Assembly: GCF_016744625.1 (NCBI RefSeq)
Contig: NZ_JADGDZ010000004.1
Location: forward strand, 44,304 to 95,004
Length of the DNA: 50,701 nucleotides
Direction of reading: 5' to 3'
Source: Winogradskyella sp.
GTDB lineage: Bacteria > Bacteroidota > Bacteroidia > Flavobacteriales > Flavobacteriaceae
A program made the translations under genes and the position numbers. The notes under the pieces were generated by a model, which was not told the origin of the DNA, did not search any database, and saw only the letters and a list, made by a program, of their open reading frames with translations. Every line of letters begins with the position of its first letter. Position 1 is the first letter of the stretch. Shown here one piece after another: positions 7,103-15,799 of the stretch.

Positions 7103-9046
7103 TTATTTAACAATCTTCTTCACTGTAACTGTAGTATTATTTTCATCTTTAATTTGAATTGCATAAAAACCAGAAACTAAAGCTTGCGTATTAATTTTGG
7201 TATCTAGGCCTTCTAATTGACCATGTAATACTTTCTGCCCTAATTCATTAAAAATCATCCAACTTCCTTCTGATGGAGTTTGTAGTTTTATATTAAATTC
7301 ATTTTTTATTGGATTTGGATACATACTAATTGATTCTGCTTCAAAATTAGTTGTAGATAATATGGCACCAGGACCATTTAAGTACACAGAATTATTATGG
7401 CAAACCACATCGAAGGTATAATTTGTGCCATTATAATTTGCAGTTACTTGTGCAGGTAAGTTACACGTAGAAATTGATGCAGCCGTAAGAATTTCAAAAC
7501 TCGCATCATTTGCAGGCAGATAACCAAGAGTAACATTAATAGTGCCTTCTAATTTTGCGTCATCTGTAACAACAACTTGATCGTATTCTGTACCGACAAT
7601 TGGTCCATCGATTTCAATGATAAAATCTGCTTCAGGTGCCGTGATTAAATCTCCTATAACCGTTAAAATGCCTGGTGAACTTCCTGGAGACATTTCACCA
7701 TCAAAAACATATCCTGTTGGAAATTGAAAACTTCCGCTACCGCTATAAGTCCCTACATATTCTACAAGATCTCCATCAACATATTCTTCATATTCTCCTG
7801 TAACTAAATCTTCATTTATTGCTAAAGTGCCAGATTCACTAATAATTTCTCCATAATTTACAAATCTTGTTAAATTAATTGAAGACGTACCACTTCCGTT
7901 TGTTTTTTTGAGTTTACTAATAACAGAAATAGTCATCTCATGCAGATTACCACTACTATAACCAATAGTAATATTATCACCTTTTATATTATAACTATTG
8001 AAGTTAAACATTCTTATAATACCATTGTTAATATCTAAATCACCACCATTGTGATTAATATCTCCATAAAATTGCCAGATATTAAAATTGGTGTCTAGTT
8101 CCATTAATCCTGGTCCATCAAAATTAATATCTCCAAAACCTATCATTGCAGATTGTTGATTCTCGTCTGGACTATAAATTTTCCCGCCCTTCCAAGTAAA
8201 TGTCCCTCCTTTTTGAAGGTAAATAAATTTCTCTAGTAATAAATCCCCATTTACTTCAAGGGTATTGTTATGTCCTATATATATGGTATGCGCATCAGTA
8301 ATACCTGCTCCATTAGTTATAGCATAACCTCCTGCACCTGGCAAATTGATTATGACTGTTGAACCTGGAGGTGGAATAGTATTTTGATTCCAATTAGCTT
8401 CGGTATTCCATTGACCGTCTCCTCCTTCACCATCCCAAGCATAAGCCGTAGTATAAGCAAGGTCTGTAACCACATAGCTTAAACCTTCAAACTCACATAG
8501 CGTACCTAATGTCGCTTCAAAACCATTACCATAAATAATTACGGCTGGAGATGTAGAACAAGAGCCTTGGTCGCCATCAATAACAAGAAATTCTTGTCCA
8601 ATCTGAGGTACAAAACCAGAAAACCCCATCTGTATACTGCCATTAAAATAATAATTTCCTTCGCACGTTATATTATATATAAAATCTACATCTCTAACAA
8701 TAACTTCTAAAGTACTTTGAGGATCTACAATAAGATCGCCTAAAAGATGAAAATCGCCTTGAGTAGATAAATGCGCTCCAAATACTAGTTCTAAAGTTCC
8801 GTATTCTTGATTTAGTGGAACTGACCCAAGACCATTAAAATATACATAATGACCGTTAATTAAAATATCATCATAAGGTTCTGGCACACCAGGTAAATTT
8901 GGATCTCCTCCTCTAGCCCAGTTTAGATCGTCTTCCCAGGAAGTACCGTCTCCTGCTCCTGTAAACTCAACTTGGTCAAAATTTTGTGCATTTAGGGTTG
9001 TTAATGTGAATGCAAAACACATTGTAAAAAATAAAATTCGTTTCAT
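7103..9046 (-). CDS. T9SS type A sorting domain protein, 647 residues
   Basis: A signal peptide (1-20, ending LNAQ) leads into a beta-rich, Gly/Asn-rich exported protein. The N-terminal part contains a W-x(n)-NW-x(n)-P-x(n)-DD repeat (residues about 30-60 and again near 200-230), a layout common in secreted Bacteroidota adhesin-like proteins. Near 440-540 a block with MSPGSSPGILTVIGDL and YNGTNYTFDV matches the corresponding part of the neighbouring 1593-residue protein. Residues about 570-647 form the sorting domain: SMYPNPIKNEFNI, ELGQKVLHG, SGFYAIQIKDENNTTVTVKK. This signal directs export by T9SS and attachment or release at the surface. No catalytic motif was found. Confidence 0.88.
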   Translation of the reverse strand: MKRILFFTMCFAFTLTTLNAQNFDQVEFTGAGDGTSWEDDLNWARGGDPNLPGVPEPYDDILINGHYVYFNGLGSVPLNQEYGTLELVFGAHLSTQGDFHLLGDLIVDPQSTLEVIVRDVDFIYNITCEGNYYFNGSIQMGFSGFVPQIGQEFLVIDGDQGSCSTSPAVIIYGNGFEATLGTLCEFEGLSYVVTDLAYTTAYAWDGEGGDGQWNTEANWNQNTIPPPGSTVIINLPGAGGYAITNGAGITDAHTIYIGHNNTLEVNGDLLLEKFIYLQKGGTFTWKGGKIYSPDENQQSAMIGFGDINFDGPGLMELDTNFNIWQFYGDINHNGGDLDINNGIIRMFNFNSYNIKGDNITIGYSSGNLHEMTISVISKLKKTNGSGTSSINLTRFVNYGEIISESGTLAINEDLVTGEYEEYVDGDLVEYVGTYSGSGSFQFPTGYVFDGEMSPGSSPGILTVIGDLITAPEADFIIEIDGPIVGTEYDQVVVTDDAKLEGTINVTLGYLPANDASFEILTAASISTCNLPAQVTANYNGTNYTFDVVCHNNSVYLNGPGAILSTTNFEAESISMYPNPIKNEFNIKLQTPSEGSWMIFNELGQKVLHGQLEGLDTKINTQALVSGFYAIQIKDENNTTVTVKKIVK

Positions 9047-9104
9047 AGTTAATAGCTTTATTTGGTTTATATATAACTACATCGAAGCAAATTAAAAATG
9101 TGAG
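9044..9104 (-). promoter_or_regulatory. Leader/promoter region of the 647-residue T9SS gene, duplicated at 14314-14364
   Basis: Read on the minus strand, this stretch contains CACATTTTTAATTTG, then TTCGATGTA, then AAAGCTATTAACT before the ATG. The same order of words recurs at 14364-14314 upstream of no intact gene. TTAATTTG is a one-mismatch -7 candidate. Conservation between the two copies marks it as either a regulatory unit or a recent duplication. Confidence 0.5.
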
Positions 9105-9108
9105 CAAA

Positions 9109-9142
9109 AAAAAAGCTACCAAAATAAATCAGCAGCTTTTTT
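9109..9142 (-). terminator. Terminator of the 1593-residue T9SS cargo gene
   Basis: On the minus strand AAAAAAGCT and AGCTTTTTT pair around a 16-base loop, followed by further T. It starts 25 bases beyond the stop codon. The loop contains the same ACCAAAATAAAT (plus strand) as the terminator at 7037-7066, which suggests a common origin of the two gene ends. Confidence 0.75.
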
Positions 9143-9166
9143 GGTTAACTGAAATTAACTAAAATC

Positions 9167-12100
9167 TTATTTTTTTACAATCCTTTTAACAAGTGTACTG
9201 TTATTTTCAGCATAAATTCTAATGACATACACACCTGTCGCATAATTTGCAAGAGAAACCTCTTTTTCTAGAGGCATTGTTCTAAGATCAATAAATTGAA
9301 TCCGTTTTCCTGTAACATCAAAAATTTCGACATTTATTAGTTGAAACCTGCTGTTGTTTTGGATGGTGAATATGTCACTAACTGGATTTGGAAATAATAA
9401 TACATCATCACTAGAAAGTTCAAAGTCATCAAGACTTAATGTTGTATCTATGACTTTAAGGTCAAAAGAACATGCATCACTATTTCCCGAAGCGTCAGTA
9501 GCTGTGAATGAAATGGTGTAATCACCATCAGGTAAAACAGTTCCAGGAACAGGTGTTTGGACTACGGTAATATTACAATTATCTGTCGCTGTTACCTCAT
9601 TATCTAAAAAGTAATCTGGTAAGGTATAATCCCCATTACTCTCTACATTAAATCCTGATGGACAAGTAATAGTTGGCGCAATAACATCTATTACTGTCAC
9701 AGTCGCAAATTCCATAGCGGTATTTCCACTTTGATCGGTTACTGTTAACTCAACCGTCCTATCTCCTAAATCTGAACATGTAAAAGCGGTTACATCTAAA
9801 CTTAAGCTAGCTATTGTACAATTATCACTAGAACCATTGTTTATATCTGCGGTCGTGATACTAGCATTTCCAGATGCATCTAATTGAACGGTTACATTTT
9901 GTGCAACTACTGTTGGTTCTTCAATATCTTCAACAGTAACTGTTACTGTATCATTGGTGAAATTTCCTTCACCATCTAAGATGCTGAGGTTAACTGCATT
10001 TGGACCAATATTAACACAAGTGAAGTCAGACACATCTAGTGACATACTAGCAATTCCGCAGTTATCTGAAGAGCCATTATCTACATCTCCAGGAACAATA
10101 CTCACATTTCCAGTACCATCAAGTTGTACTGTAATGTCTTGCGTGACTATAGAAGGTGGAAGATCATCCTCTACTGTTACCATAGCTGTATCATTCGATG
10201 AGTTTCCTTCATTATCAATAACTGTAAGCGTCACAATATTTACACCAATATTAGCGCAAGTAAAGTCGAAAACATCGAGGTCTAAAGTATCTATACCACA
10301 AGCATCTGAAGATCCATTATCCACGTCTCCAGGTATTATACTTGCATTACCAAAATTATCGAGTTGTACAATGATATTTTGAGTGACAACTGTCGGTGCA
10401 ACATTATCCTCAACCGTCACAGTTGCAGGTAAAGAAGCAAAATTATTAGCTTCATCGGTTACCGTTAGGTTTACCGTATTAGTTCCCAAATTTGAACATG
10501 TAAAACTTGTAGTATCAAGTGCAAACACTAAGTTTGGAGTCAATGTACAATTATCTGAAGATCCATTATCTATATCACCAGTTGTAATTGATGCATTTCC
10601 ATTGATATCTAATTGCACTGTAATATCTTGAGTAATCACATCTGGTACTTGAATATCTAATTTATCGGAAATAGACAACACTACTGAATTATTCCCTGGA
10701 TAGGTTACATCAAATGTATAGCGCTTACCATCGTAATCTACAATTATAGGCGTGACCAAATTTTGTGTCGTTATTGTTCCTGTGGTCGTTGCGATGGTAA
10801 AGGTATTGCCAATCTCAGCTTCAAAACCCATGCTAATATTAACATTACCTTCAAAAACAACATTTGTCCCAGTAATTGCCAAAACATCATGCTCTGTATC
10901 TGGAGTCAATCCATCTAATTCAACATCTAAAACTGAGGATGTAGACGATATAAAATTACCGATTACTGATAATGTTCCTGGTGAAGCACCAGGTGCAAAT
11001 GTGCCATCATTGGTATGATTCGCAGGAATTGGAATATCAATAGTACCAACACCTTTTACAATTCCCGTTGCTGTATTATTGATGCCCAATGGATCTACGA
11101 ACTCAAGTTCTCCAGTCATAACATCAATAATACCAGAGTTAGTAGTTTGAACAAGAATACTAGTTACTCCAGCACCTCCAGATTTTTTTAGAAGTCCAAA
11201 ATTATTAAGGATTCGAGAAGCAGAACCCGAATACGATATATTGGCATTATCCACTTGCAAATCCATGACTCCAGAAGCTTGATTATTAAGAATGCCATCA
11301 GTGATAAGCAGATTACCAGTGCCAATAAAATTTAAGTCGCTTTCGTTATTTAATGTTGTAAGTTCATTGATTGTTTTAGTACTAGTTGTTGTTAGATTAA
11401 TTGGGCTCATAGCGACTAAAGTACCACCACCTAACAAACTACTAGATCTCCAATTTAAACTACCAGTGCCACTAAAATCAAAATTTGCAGTTGTAGCAGT
11501 AGGTACTGTTACCGTACTGTCCCAATTAATATCTCCATCAACTAACCCTTCCAAAGTACCAATAGGATTAATATTTATATCCCATTCTAAGACAGCTCCA
11601 GCGGCCACATTATAATTACCATTTGTTAATGTTTTATCTTGAAAATTAAAAATGAGTGTACCGCTTTCTACATTTATGTTTCCATCAAAATTGTTCAGAA
11701 AAACTAGAATTTGAACGCTTCCAGCCGTTGTAGTTCTTTTAATAGTTCCATAGTTATTGAGTATGCGTGATGCGGACCCTGCATAAGCAATATTACCACC
11801 ATCAGCTTGTAAATCTATAACACCAGTAAGTTGATTATTAAGGACTCCATCTGAAATTAATAGATCTCCAGAACTAATAATGTTAAAGCCGCTTTCGTTG
11901 TTTAAAGTTGTAAGTCCAGTGATTGTTTTACTACCAGTTGTTGTTAGATTAATAGGACTCTTAAGTACTAAAGTACCGCCACCTAATAAACTACTCGATC
12001 TCCAATTTAAACTACCAGTACCACTAAAATCAAAATTTACGGTCGTGGCTGCAGGAATGGTTACTGTACTATTCCAATTAATATCACCATCGACTAATCC

Positions 12101-13948
12101 AGCTATAGTACCAGTAAAAACAGTATTTACACCCCAATTTAAGTTACTTCCAGCAGCTATATTATATTCGCCATCGGTTAAAGTTTTTTCTTGAAAATTA
12201 AAAGTAATACTACCGCTTTCAATATTGATAGTTCCATCAAAATTATTCAGAAAACACTGTATATCGGCATTTCCAGTAGTAGTAGTTCTTTTTATAAGTC
12301 CGTAGTTATTGAGTATTCGAGATGCTGAACCAGAATATGTGATATTACCCGCATCGGCTTGCATATCAATGGTAGAATTAAGTTGATTATTAAAAACACC
12401 ATCACTTATAAGTAAATCTCCTGTATCTGTTATATTTACTTCACCCTCATTGTTGAAAGTCGTTAGTCCGTTGATGGTATGACTACTTGTCGATATTAAA
12501 TCTAATATACCATTGTTGGTTACTGTGCCTCCACCTGTAAGAATTCCATTGTTCCATTGCAAACCATTAGGACCTGAAAAATCAAAAGATGCTGTCGTTG
12601 AAGCAGTTACTATTGCTGACCAGTCTAAAACCCCATCTAAGACGCCCGTTAAAGACCCTGTTATATCTATACCAGTGTCCCAGTTTAATACAGAACCAGA
12701 TGCAATATCATAATTACCATCTATTAAGGTTTTAGGTTGAAAATTAAAGGTTACTGAACCACTTTGAATATCAATATTACCATCAAAATTATTAAGAAAA
12801 CACTGAATTTGAGCATTTCCAGAAGTAGTTGTTCTTTTAATAAGTCCATAGTTATTAAGAATGCGCGTCGCTGACCCTGAATAGGTAATGTTACCCGCAT
12901 CGGCTTGCATATCAATAGTGGCATTAAGTTGGTTATTAAATATGCCATCACTTATCAGTAAATCACCTGAACTTGTAATATTTACTGTGCTTTCATTATT
13001 AAACGTAGTTAATCCTTGTATACTATGGCCACTAGTCGATATTAAATCTAATATGTTATTATTAGTGACTGTACCACCTCCTGTAATCGTTCCACTCGTC
13101 CATTGTAATCCATTAGCACCCGAAAAATCAAAAGATAAGGTTGTTGCAGCTATTAATGTTGTTGACCAATCTAAAATTCCATCTAAGGTTCCAGTTAAGG
13201 ATCCAGATACGTTCATGGGCACATCCCAATTCAACACAGTTCCTACTGCTACATTATAAGTCCCATCTGTTAATGCTTTTGTCAAAAAATTGAAGGTCAA
13301 TGTCCCACTTTCAACTTCTATAATACCGTCAAAATTGTTAAGAATACATTGAATAAAGGCAACACCACTACTTGTTGTTTTTTTTAAAAGTCCATAGTTA
13401 TTGAGAATGCGTGATGGTGCAGATCCGGAATATGTAATATTTCCAGAATCCGCTTGCATATCCATTATGCCTGCGAGCTGATTATTAAAAATCCCATCTG
13501 TAATGAGAAAATCACCAGAAGAGGTAATATTAAATGTACCTTCATTATTAAAGGTAGTCAGCCCAGTAATGGTTTTAGATGACGCTCCTGTTAAATTAAA
13601 AGTACCATTATTAGTAAACGTTGAACCACCTCCATTAATACTTCCAAATGTCCAATTTATAACGGCATTAGCACCTACTGCTGATGGGTTTACAAATGTT
13701 AAGCTACTGCTTATAGTTACCATAGCAGTTCCTTGTATGTCGATTGATAATACAGAGGCTGCAACATTAATAGTTGCTATGCTTGCTGTGGGAATAATAA
13801 CATTGTCAGCTGCCGTTGGCACCAAATTGGTGTCCCAGTTGTCTATATTATTCCAGTTCGTGTTTGCACCTAAACCCGTCCAGGTTGTTTGTGCGAATGC
13901 TATTGTGCATGTAATGCACAATAGCATTGATAGTAAGAATCGTTTCAT
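9167..13948 (-). CDS. Giant repetitive T9SS type A sorting domain protein, 1593 residues
   Basis: After a signal peptide (1-20, IAFAQ) comes a W/NW-type start module. Then five copies of a 183-residue beta-helix-like unit run from about 132 to 930, each marked by T-[FL]-NNE, LLI[ST]DG, NNQ, YSGSA and ILNN[YF]G; the fifth is shortened. A segment with FAPGASPGTLSVIGNF is shared with the 647-residue neighbour. Four modules of about 82 residues (1100-1420) follow, each with DNGSSD and a cysteine pair (SD[NA]C and FTC) that may form a disulfide. A HYR-like domain (about 1425-1508) and a T9SS sorting domain (LFPNPVSDIFTI to VKRIVKK) end the protein. It is probably a surface or released adhesin; no enzyme motif was seen. 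Confidence 0.9.
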   Translation of the reverse strand: MKRFLLSMLLCITCTIAFAQTTWTGLGANTNWNNIDNWDTNLVPTAADNVIIPTASIATINVAASVLSIDIQGTAMVTISSSLTFVNPSAVGANAVINWTFGSINGGGSTFTNNGTFNLTGASSKTITGLTTFNNEGTFNITSSGDFLITDGIFNNQLAGIMDMQADSGNITYSGSAPSRILNNYGLLKKTTSSGVAFIQCILNNFDGIIEVESGTLTFNFLTKALTDGTYNVAVGTVLNWDVPMNVSGSLTGTLDGILDWSTTLIAATTLSFDFSGANGLQWTSGTITGGGTVTNNNILDLISTSGHSIQGLTTFNNESTVNITSSGDLLISDGIFNNQLNATIDMQADAGNITYSGSATRILNNYGLIKRTTTSGNAQIQCFLNNFDGNIDIQSGSVTFNFQPKTLIDGNYDIASGSVLNWDTGIDITGSLTGVLDGVLDWSAIVTASTTASFDFSGPNGLQWNNGILTGGGTVTNNGILDLISTSSHTINGLTTFNNEGEVNITDTGDLLISDGVFNNQLNSTIDMQADAGNITYSGSASRILNNYGLIKRTTTTGNADIQCFLNNFDGTINIESGSITFNFQEKTLTDGEYNIAAGSNLNWGVNTVFTGTIAGLVDGDINWNSTVTIPAATTVNFDFSGTGSLNWRSSSLLGGGTLVLKSPINLTTTGSKTITGLTTLNNESGFNIISSGDLLISDGVLNNQLTGVIDLQADGGNIAYAGSASRILNNYGTIKRTTTAGSVQILVFLNNFDGNINVESGTLIFNFQDKTLTNGNYNVAAGAVLEWDININPIGTLEGLVDGDINWDSTVTVPTATTANFDFSGTGSLNWRSSSLLGGGTLVAMSPINLTTTSTKTINELTTLNNESDLNFIGTGNLLITDGILNNQASGVMDLQVDNANISYSGSASRILNNFGLLKKSGGAGVTSILVQTTNSGIIDVMTGELEFVDPLGINNTATGIVKGVGTIDIPIPANHTNDGTFAPGASPGTLSVIGNFISSTSSVLDVELDGLTPDTEHDVLAITGTNVVFEGNVNISMGFEAEIGNTFTIATTTGTITTQNLVTPIIVDYDGKRYTFDVTYPGNNSVVLSISDKLDIQVPDVITQDITVQLDINGNASITTGDIDNGSSDNCTLTPNLVFALDTTSFTCSNLGTNTVNLTVTDEANNFASLPATVTVEDNVAPTVVTQNIIVQLDNFGNASIIPGDVDNGSSDACGIDTLDLDVFDFTCANIGVNIVTLTVIDNEGNSSNDTAMVTVEDDLPPSIVTQDITVQLDGTGNVSIVPGDVDNGSSDNCGIASMSLDVSDFTCVNIGPNAVNLSILDGEGNFTNDTVTVTVEDIEEPTVVAQNVTVQLDASGNASITTADINNGSSDNCTIASLSLDVTAFTCSDLGDRTVELTVTDQSGNTAMEFATVTVIDVIAPTITCPSGFNVESNGDYTLPDYFLDNEVTATDNCNITVVQTPVPGTVLPDGDYTISFTATDASGNSDACSFDLKVIDTTLSLDDFELSSDDVLLFPNPVSDIFTIQNNSRFQLINVEIFDVTGKRIQFIDLRTMPLEKEVSLANYATGVYVIRIYAENNSTLVKRIVKK
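11158..13555. repeat. Five tandem DNA repeats of about 549 bp inside the giant T9SS gene
   Basis: The units encode the 183-residue modules. They are similar enough at the DNA level to be recognised by eye, for example repeated CCATAGTTATTGAGTATGCG-like and AAAATTATT(C/A)AGAAAA words. Units 2 and 3 look closest to each other, as do 4 and the start of 5. Such arrays can expand or shrink by recombination and may be collapsed in short-read assemblies. Confidence 0.8.
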
Positions 13949-14378
13949 AATTAATAGCCTTTAAATTTAGTATCCTATCAAGTCCTATGTAGAATAAAAG
14001 AAAGGTTTTACAGACATTAAATCTGTAAAAAAATCCTTAAATTGGGACCATAATTTGCTAAGATTTCCTCTGCTATACAATAGGTCGTACAGCTAATATT
14101 AAGAAATCAGCAATGGCTATTAATCAATCTTAAGTTACGAAAAAAAATACTACCAACATTTTTATTATCGGTATACTCCTATTTTTTTCGATGAGTCTAA
14201 AGTATTTCACTATAAATTGTAATTGTTTAATAGCAAGTATTTTACGTTATACTTCTAAAGCGAAGTAATTATAAAAATTGAGTATAACATTTACATCTTT
14301 TTAATAAATGTTTCATAATTAATAGCTTTATATATTACATCGAAACAAATTTTAAATGTGAGCAGAAAAAACTAAAAC
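13949..14378. other. 430-bp gene-free stretch with decayed gene start
   Basis: This is the only gap over 300 bases. Next to the giant gene it holds a -7-like TAAATTTA (minus strand). At 14006-14030 there is an inverted repeat, TTTTACAGA and TCTGTAAAA with a 7-base loop. At 14268-14316 a 15-codon minus-strand frame starts with ATGAAACAT and stops early; it is preceded (14317-14364) by a copy of the leader found before the 647-residue gene. No other coding signal is seen. I read it as the remains of a third T9SS-type gene or a partial duplication. Confidence 0.55.
14314..14364 (-). pseudogene. Orphan copy of a T9SS gene leader and start codon
   Basis: The plus-strand words CATAATTAATAGCTTTAT, TACATCGAAACAAATTT and AAATGTGAGCA match 9044-9104 in order, with about 11 bases missing in the middle. 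The ATG is kept, but the frame after it (MKHLLKRCKCYTQFL) stops after 15 codons. This supports duplication followed by loss of the coding part. Confidence 0.5.
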
Positions 14379-15245
14379 TTATTTGAAACGGACAAATTTT
14401 GCACTGTTAAATGTGTAGTTTGAAACAGGTGTTACAGCATCATCTTTTAACTGATACCAAGGAGAAATAGAAGCATCTTCAAGATTTTTTACAAGATGAA
14501 CGTTTTGCGCTGGTGTATTACCTTGAAATAAAAGAAATAACTTTTCTCCATTTTCATTAATTACCTCATCAGCAATCATTACAATATGACCAGGTGAACC
14601 TCCTTTAATAAGCATATCACCTATTTTTAAGTCTTTAGCGTCAATAGGTTTTAACTCGTTATATAATGATAAGGTGCCTGAGTACATATAAATAAGGTTT
14701 AAGTACTTATAGAAGTTGTCTTTAGAATAATTAACACTAGCCGTATTATGAAACGTTACTGTATTGCCATTGACTCTTGGTCTAAAACCTTCAGCATATG
14801 TTGCCCAAGAGCAATAATGACCTGACGTAAACTTAAAACCTATCTCATCCTTTCTGTTGTTATCCCAAAGATATTCGCTTCTAATTCTAATTAATGCATC
14901 AGCGCACTGTTGCAAGCCGTTTTTAGGTACAGGGATTTCTAAAATACCTACATGACCTCTTTGCCAGAAATATTCTGAATCATCATAATTAATAATTTTA
15001 CTTCCAAAGGGTTTTAGTTTGTAGCTTCTGAGATAATCCTCAAAACTTCCTTTTTTATAATCTACACGTTTATATCCTTCAGGAATATTAACCCTAGATT
15101 TTATAGTTACACTATCTTTATTGATTAAGCTTGATGCTTCAATTATAGCTTCAACAAAATCAACTGCTTTATTAACTGGTTTAAGTTGAAGTACTAAAAT
15201 TATAACTGCAATGCATACTAATATTATGAGAAGTCCTTTTTTCAT
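14379..15245 (-). CDS. DUF4846-type membrane-anchored protein, possible papain-like hydrolase
   Basis: The 288-residue protein begins with a hydrophobic anchor or uncleaved signal (KKGLLIILVCIAVIILVL, 2-19), placing the rest in the periplasm. I recognise the DUF4846 pattern: QQCADALIRIRSEYLW (112-127), KIGDMLIKGGSPGHIVMIAD (207-226) and LFLLFQGNTPAQNVH (236-250). C114, H220 and Q241 sit where NlpC/P60-like cysteine hydrolases place their catalytic residues, and GD-x(n)-GH-x-x-M is typical of their histidine strand. The enzymatic reading is inference; the family itself is uncharacterised as far as I know. It is divergent from the cupin gene and lies in the accessory stretch next to nqr. Confidence 0.75.
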   Translation of the reverse strand: MKKGLLIILVCIAVIILVLQLKPVNKAVDFVEAIIEASSLINKDSVTIKSRVNIPEGYKRVDYKKGSFEDYLRSYKLKPFGSKIINYDDSEYFWQRGHVGILEIPVPKNGLQQCADALIRIRSEYLWDNNRKDEIGFKFTSGHYCSWATYAEGFRPRVNGNTVTFHNTASVNYSKDNFYKYLNLIYMYSGTLSLYNELKPIDAKDLKIGDMLIKGGSPGHIVMIADEVINENGEKLFLLFQGNTPAQNVHLVKNLEDASISPWYQLKDDAVTPVSNYTFNSAKFVRFK

Positions 15246-15314
15246 AATATTTAAAACGTAATAAATTTAGGTTTTGTTATATAGCTTCAAAATTTGTGTA
15301 ACTTTAATCTTCTT

Positions 15315-15692
15315 ATGAGATATAAATCACAATTTTTAATAGTTATTACATTCATATTTCTATCATTCAGTTGCGAAAATAAAAACACCTTACCAGACCC
15401 TTTAGAAGCTGGCTGGAAAGGTGAAGCAGTTTGTGAAGTTCTGGAAGACAACAAAGAACTAAGAGTCCTAAAATGTACTTTTGAGCCCAATGTTGGACAC
15501 GAAAAACATTATCATAATCCGCATGTTGGATATACACTTGCAGGTGGAAAATTCAGAATAACTGATACGACTGGTACACGAGAAGTAAATATACCAACTG
15601 GCTTTAGTTTTAGTAACGATGAAATTGTTTCTCATGAAGTTTTAAATATTGGAGAAACAACGGCTATTTTCTTGATTATGGAATATAAATAA
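15315..15692 (+). CDS. Cupin-domain lipoprotein
   Basis: This 125-residue protein starts with a lipoprotein signal (MRYKSQFLIVITFIFLSFSC, lipobox cysteine C20). A single small cupin barrel follows, with metal-ligand motif GHEKHYHNPHVGYTLAGG and a second block GFSFSNDEIVSHEVLNIG, so a His-rich metal site is kept. The ATG at 15315 is chosen because the upstream in-frame TTG at 15294 lies in a -7-like AAAATTTG. Substrate unknown; the protein may bind or oxidise a small molecule in the envelope. It is the only plus-strand gene between nqrF and apbE and ends at a strong bidirectional terminator. Confidence 0.8.
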   Translation: MRYKSQFLIVITFIFLSFSCENKNTLPDPLEAGWKGEAVCEVLEDNKELRVLKCTFEPNVGHEKHYHNPHVGYTLAGGKFRITDTTGTREVNIPTGFSFSNDEIVSHEVLNIGETTAIFLIMEYK

Positions 15693-15718
15693 ACTAGTAG
15701 CTTATAAATTATAGGCAT

Positions 15719-15750
15719 AAAAAAACCAACTCAATTGAGTTGGTTTTTTT
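15719..15750. terminator. Bidirectional intrinsic terminator between cupin and nqrF
   Basis: AAAAAAACCAACTCAATTGAGTTGG followed by seven T is a perfect inverted repeat, with A and T runs on both sides. It can stop both the cupin transcript and the nqr operon transcript, whose ends converge here. Confidence 0.92.
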
Positions 15751-15757
15751 ATATTAA

Positions 15758-15780
15758 ATTCTGAATCAAGTTCAGAATGA
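15758..15780. repeat. REP-like short palindrome, copy 1
   Basis: ATTCTGAA-TCAAG-TTCAGAAT is an 8-base inverted repeat with a 5-base loop, followed by GA and then CAAATT. The same design, with ATCCTGAA arms, occurs at 17880-17903 and is also followed by GACAA. It lies between the terminator and the nqrF stop codon. The motif resembles dispersed repeats I recall from many flavobacterial genomes. Confidence 0.75.
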
Positions 15781-15799
15781 CAAATTTGTGTTTAGCGAC

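Noticed and set aside
11158..13555. Regular repeats that might be a CRISPR array
   Set aside because: The period is about 549 bp, and the repeats are in-frame coding units of one protein with no short repeat-spacer pattern.
9954..13964. A series of plus-strand open frames opposite the giant T9SS gene
   Set aside because: They are mirror frames of the repeated beta-strand codons on the minus strand. Their translations are Val/Ser/Pro-rich, lack known motifs and have no own promoters.
14006..14030. Inverted repeat TTTTACAGA/TCTGTAAAA as a terminator
   Set aside because: No gene ends at a suitable distance on the plus strand, and on the minus strand the T run precedes rather than follows the stem.
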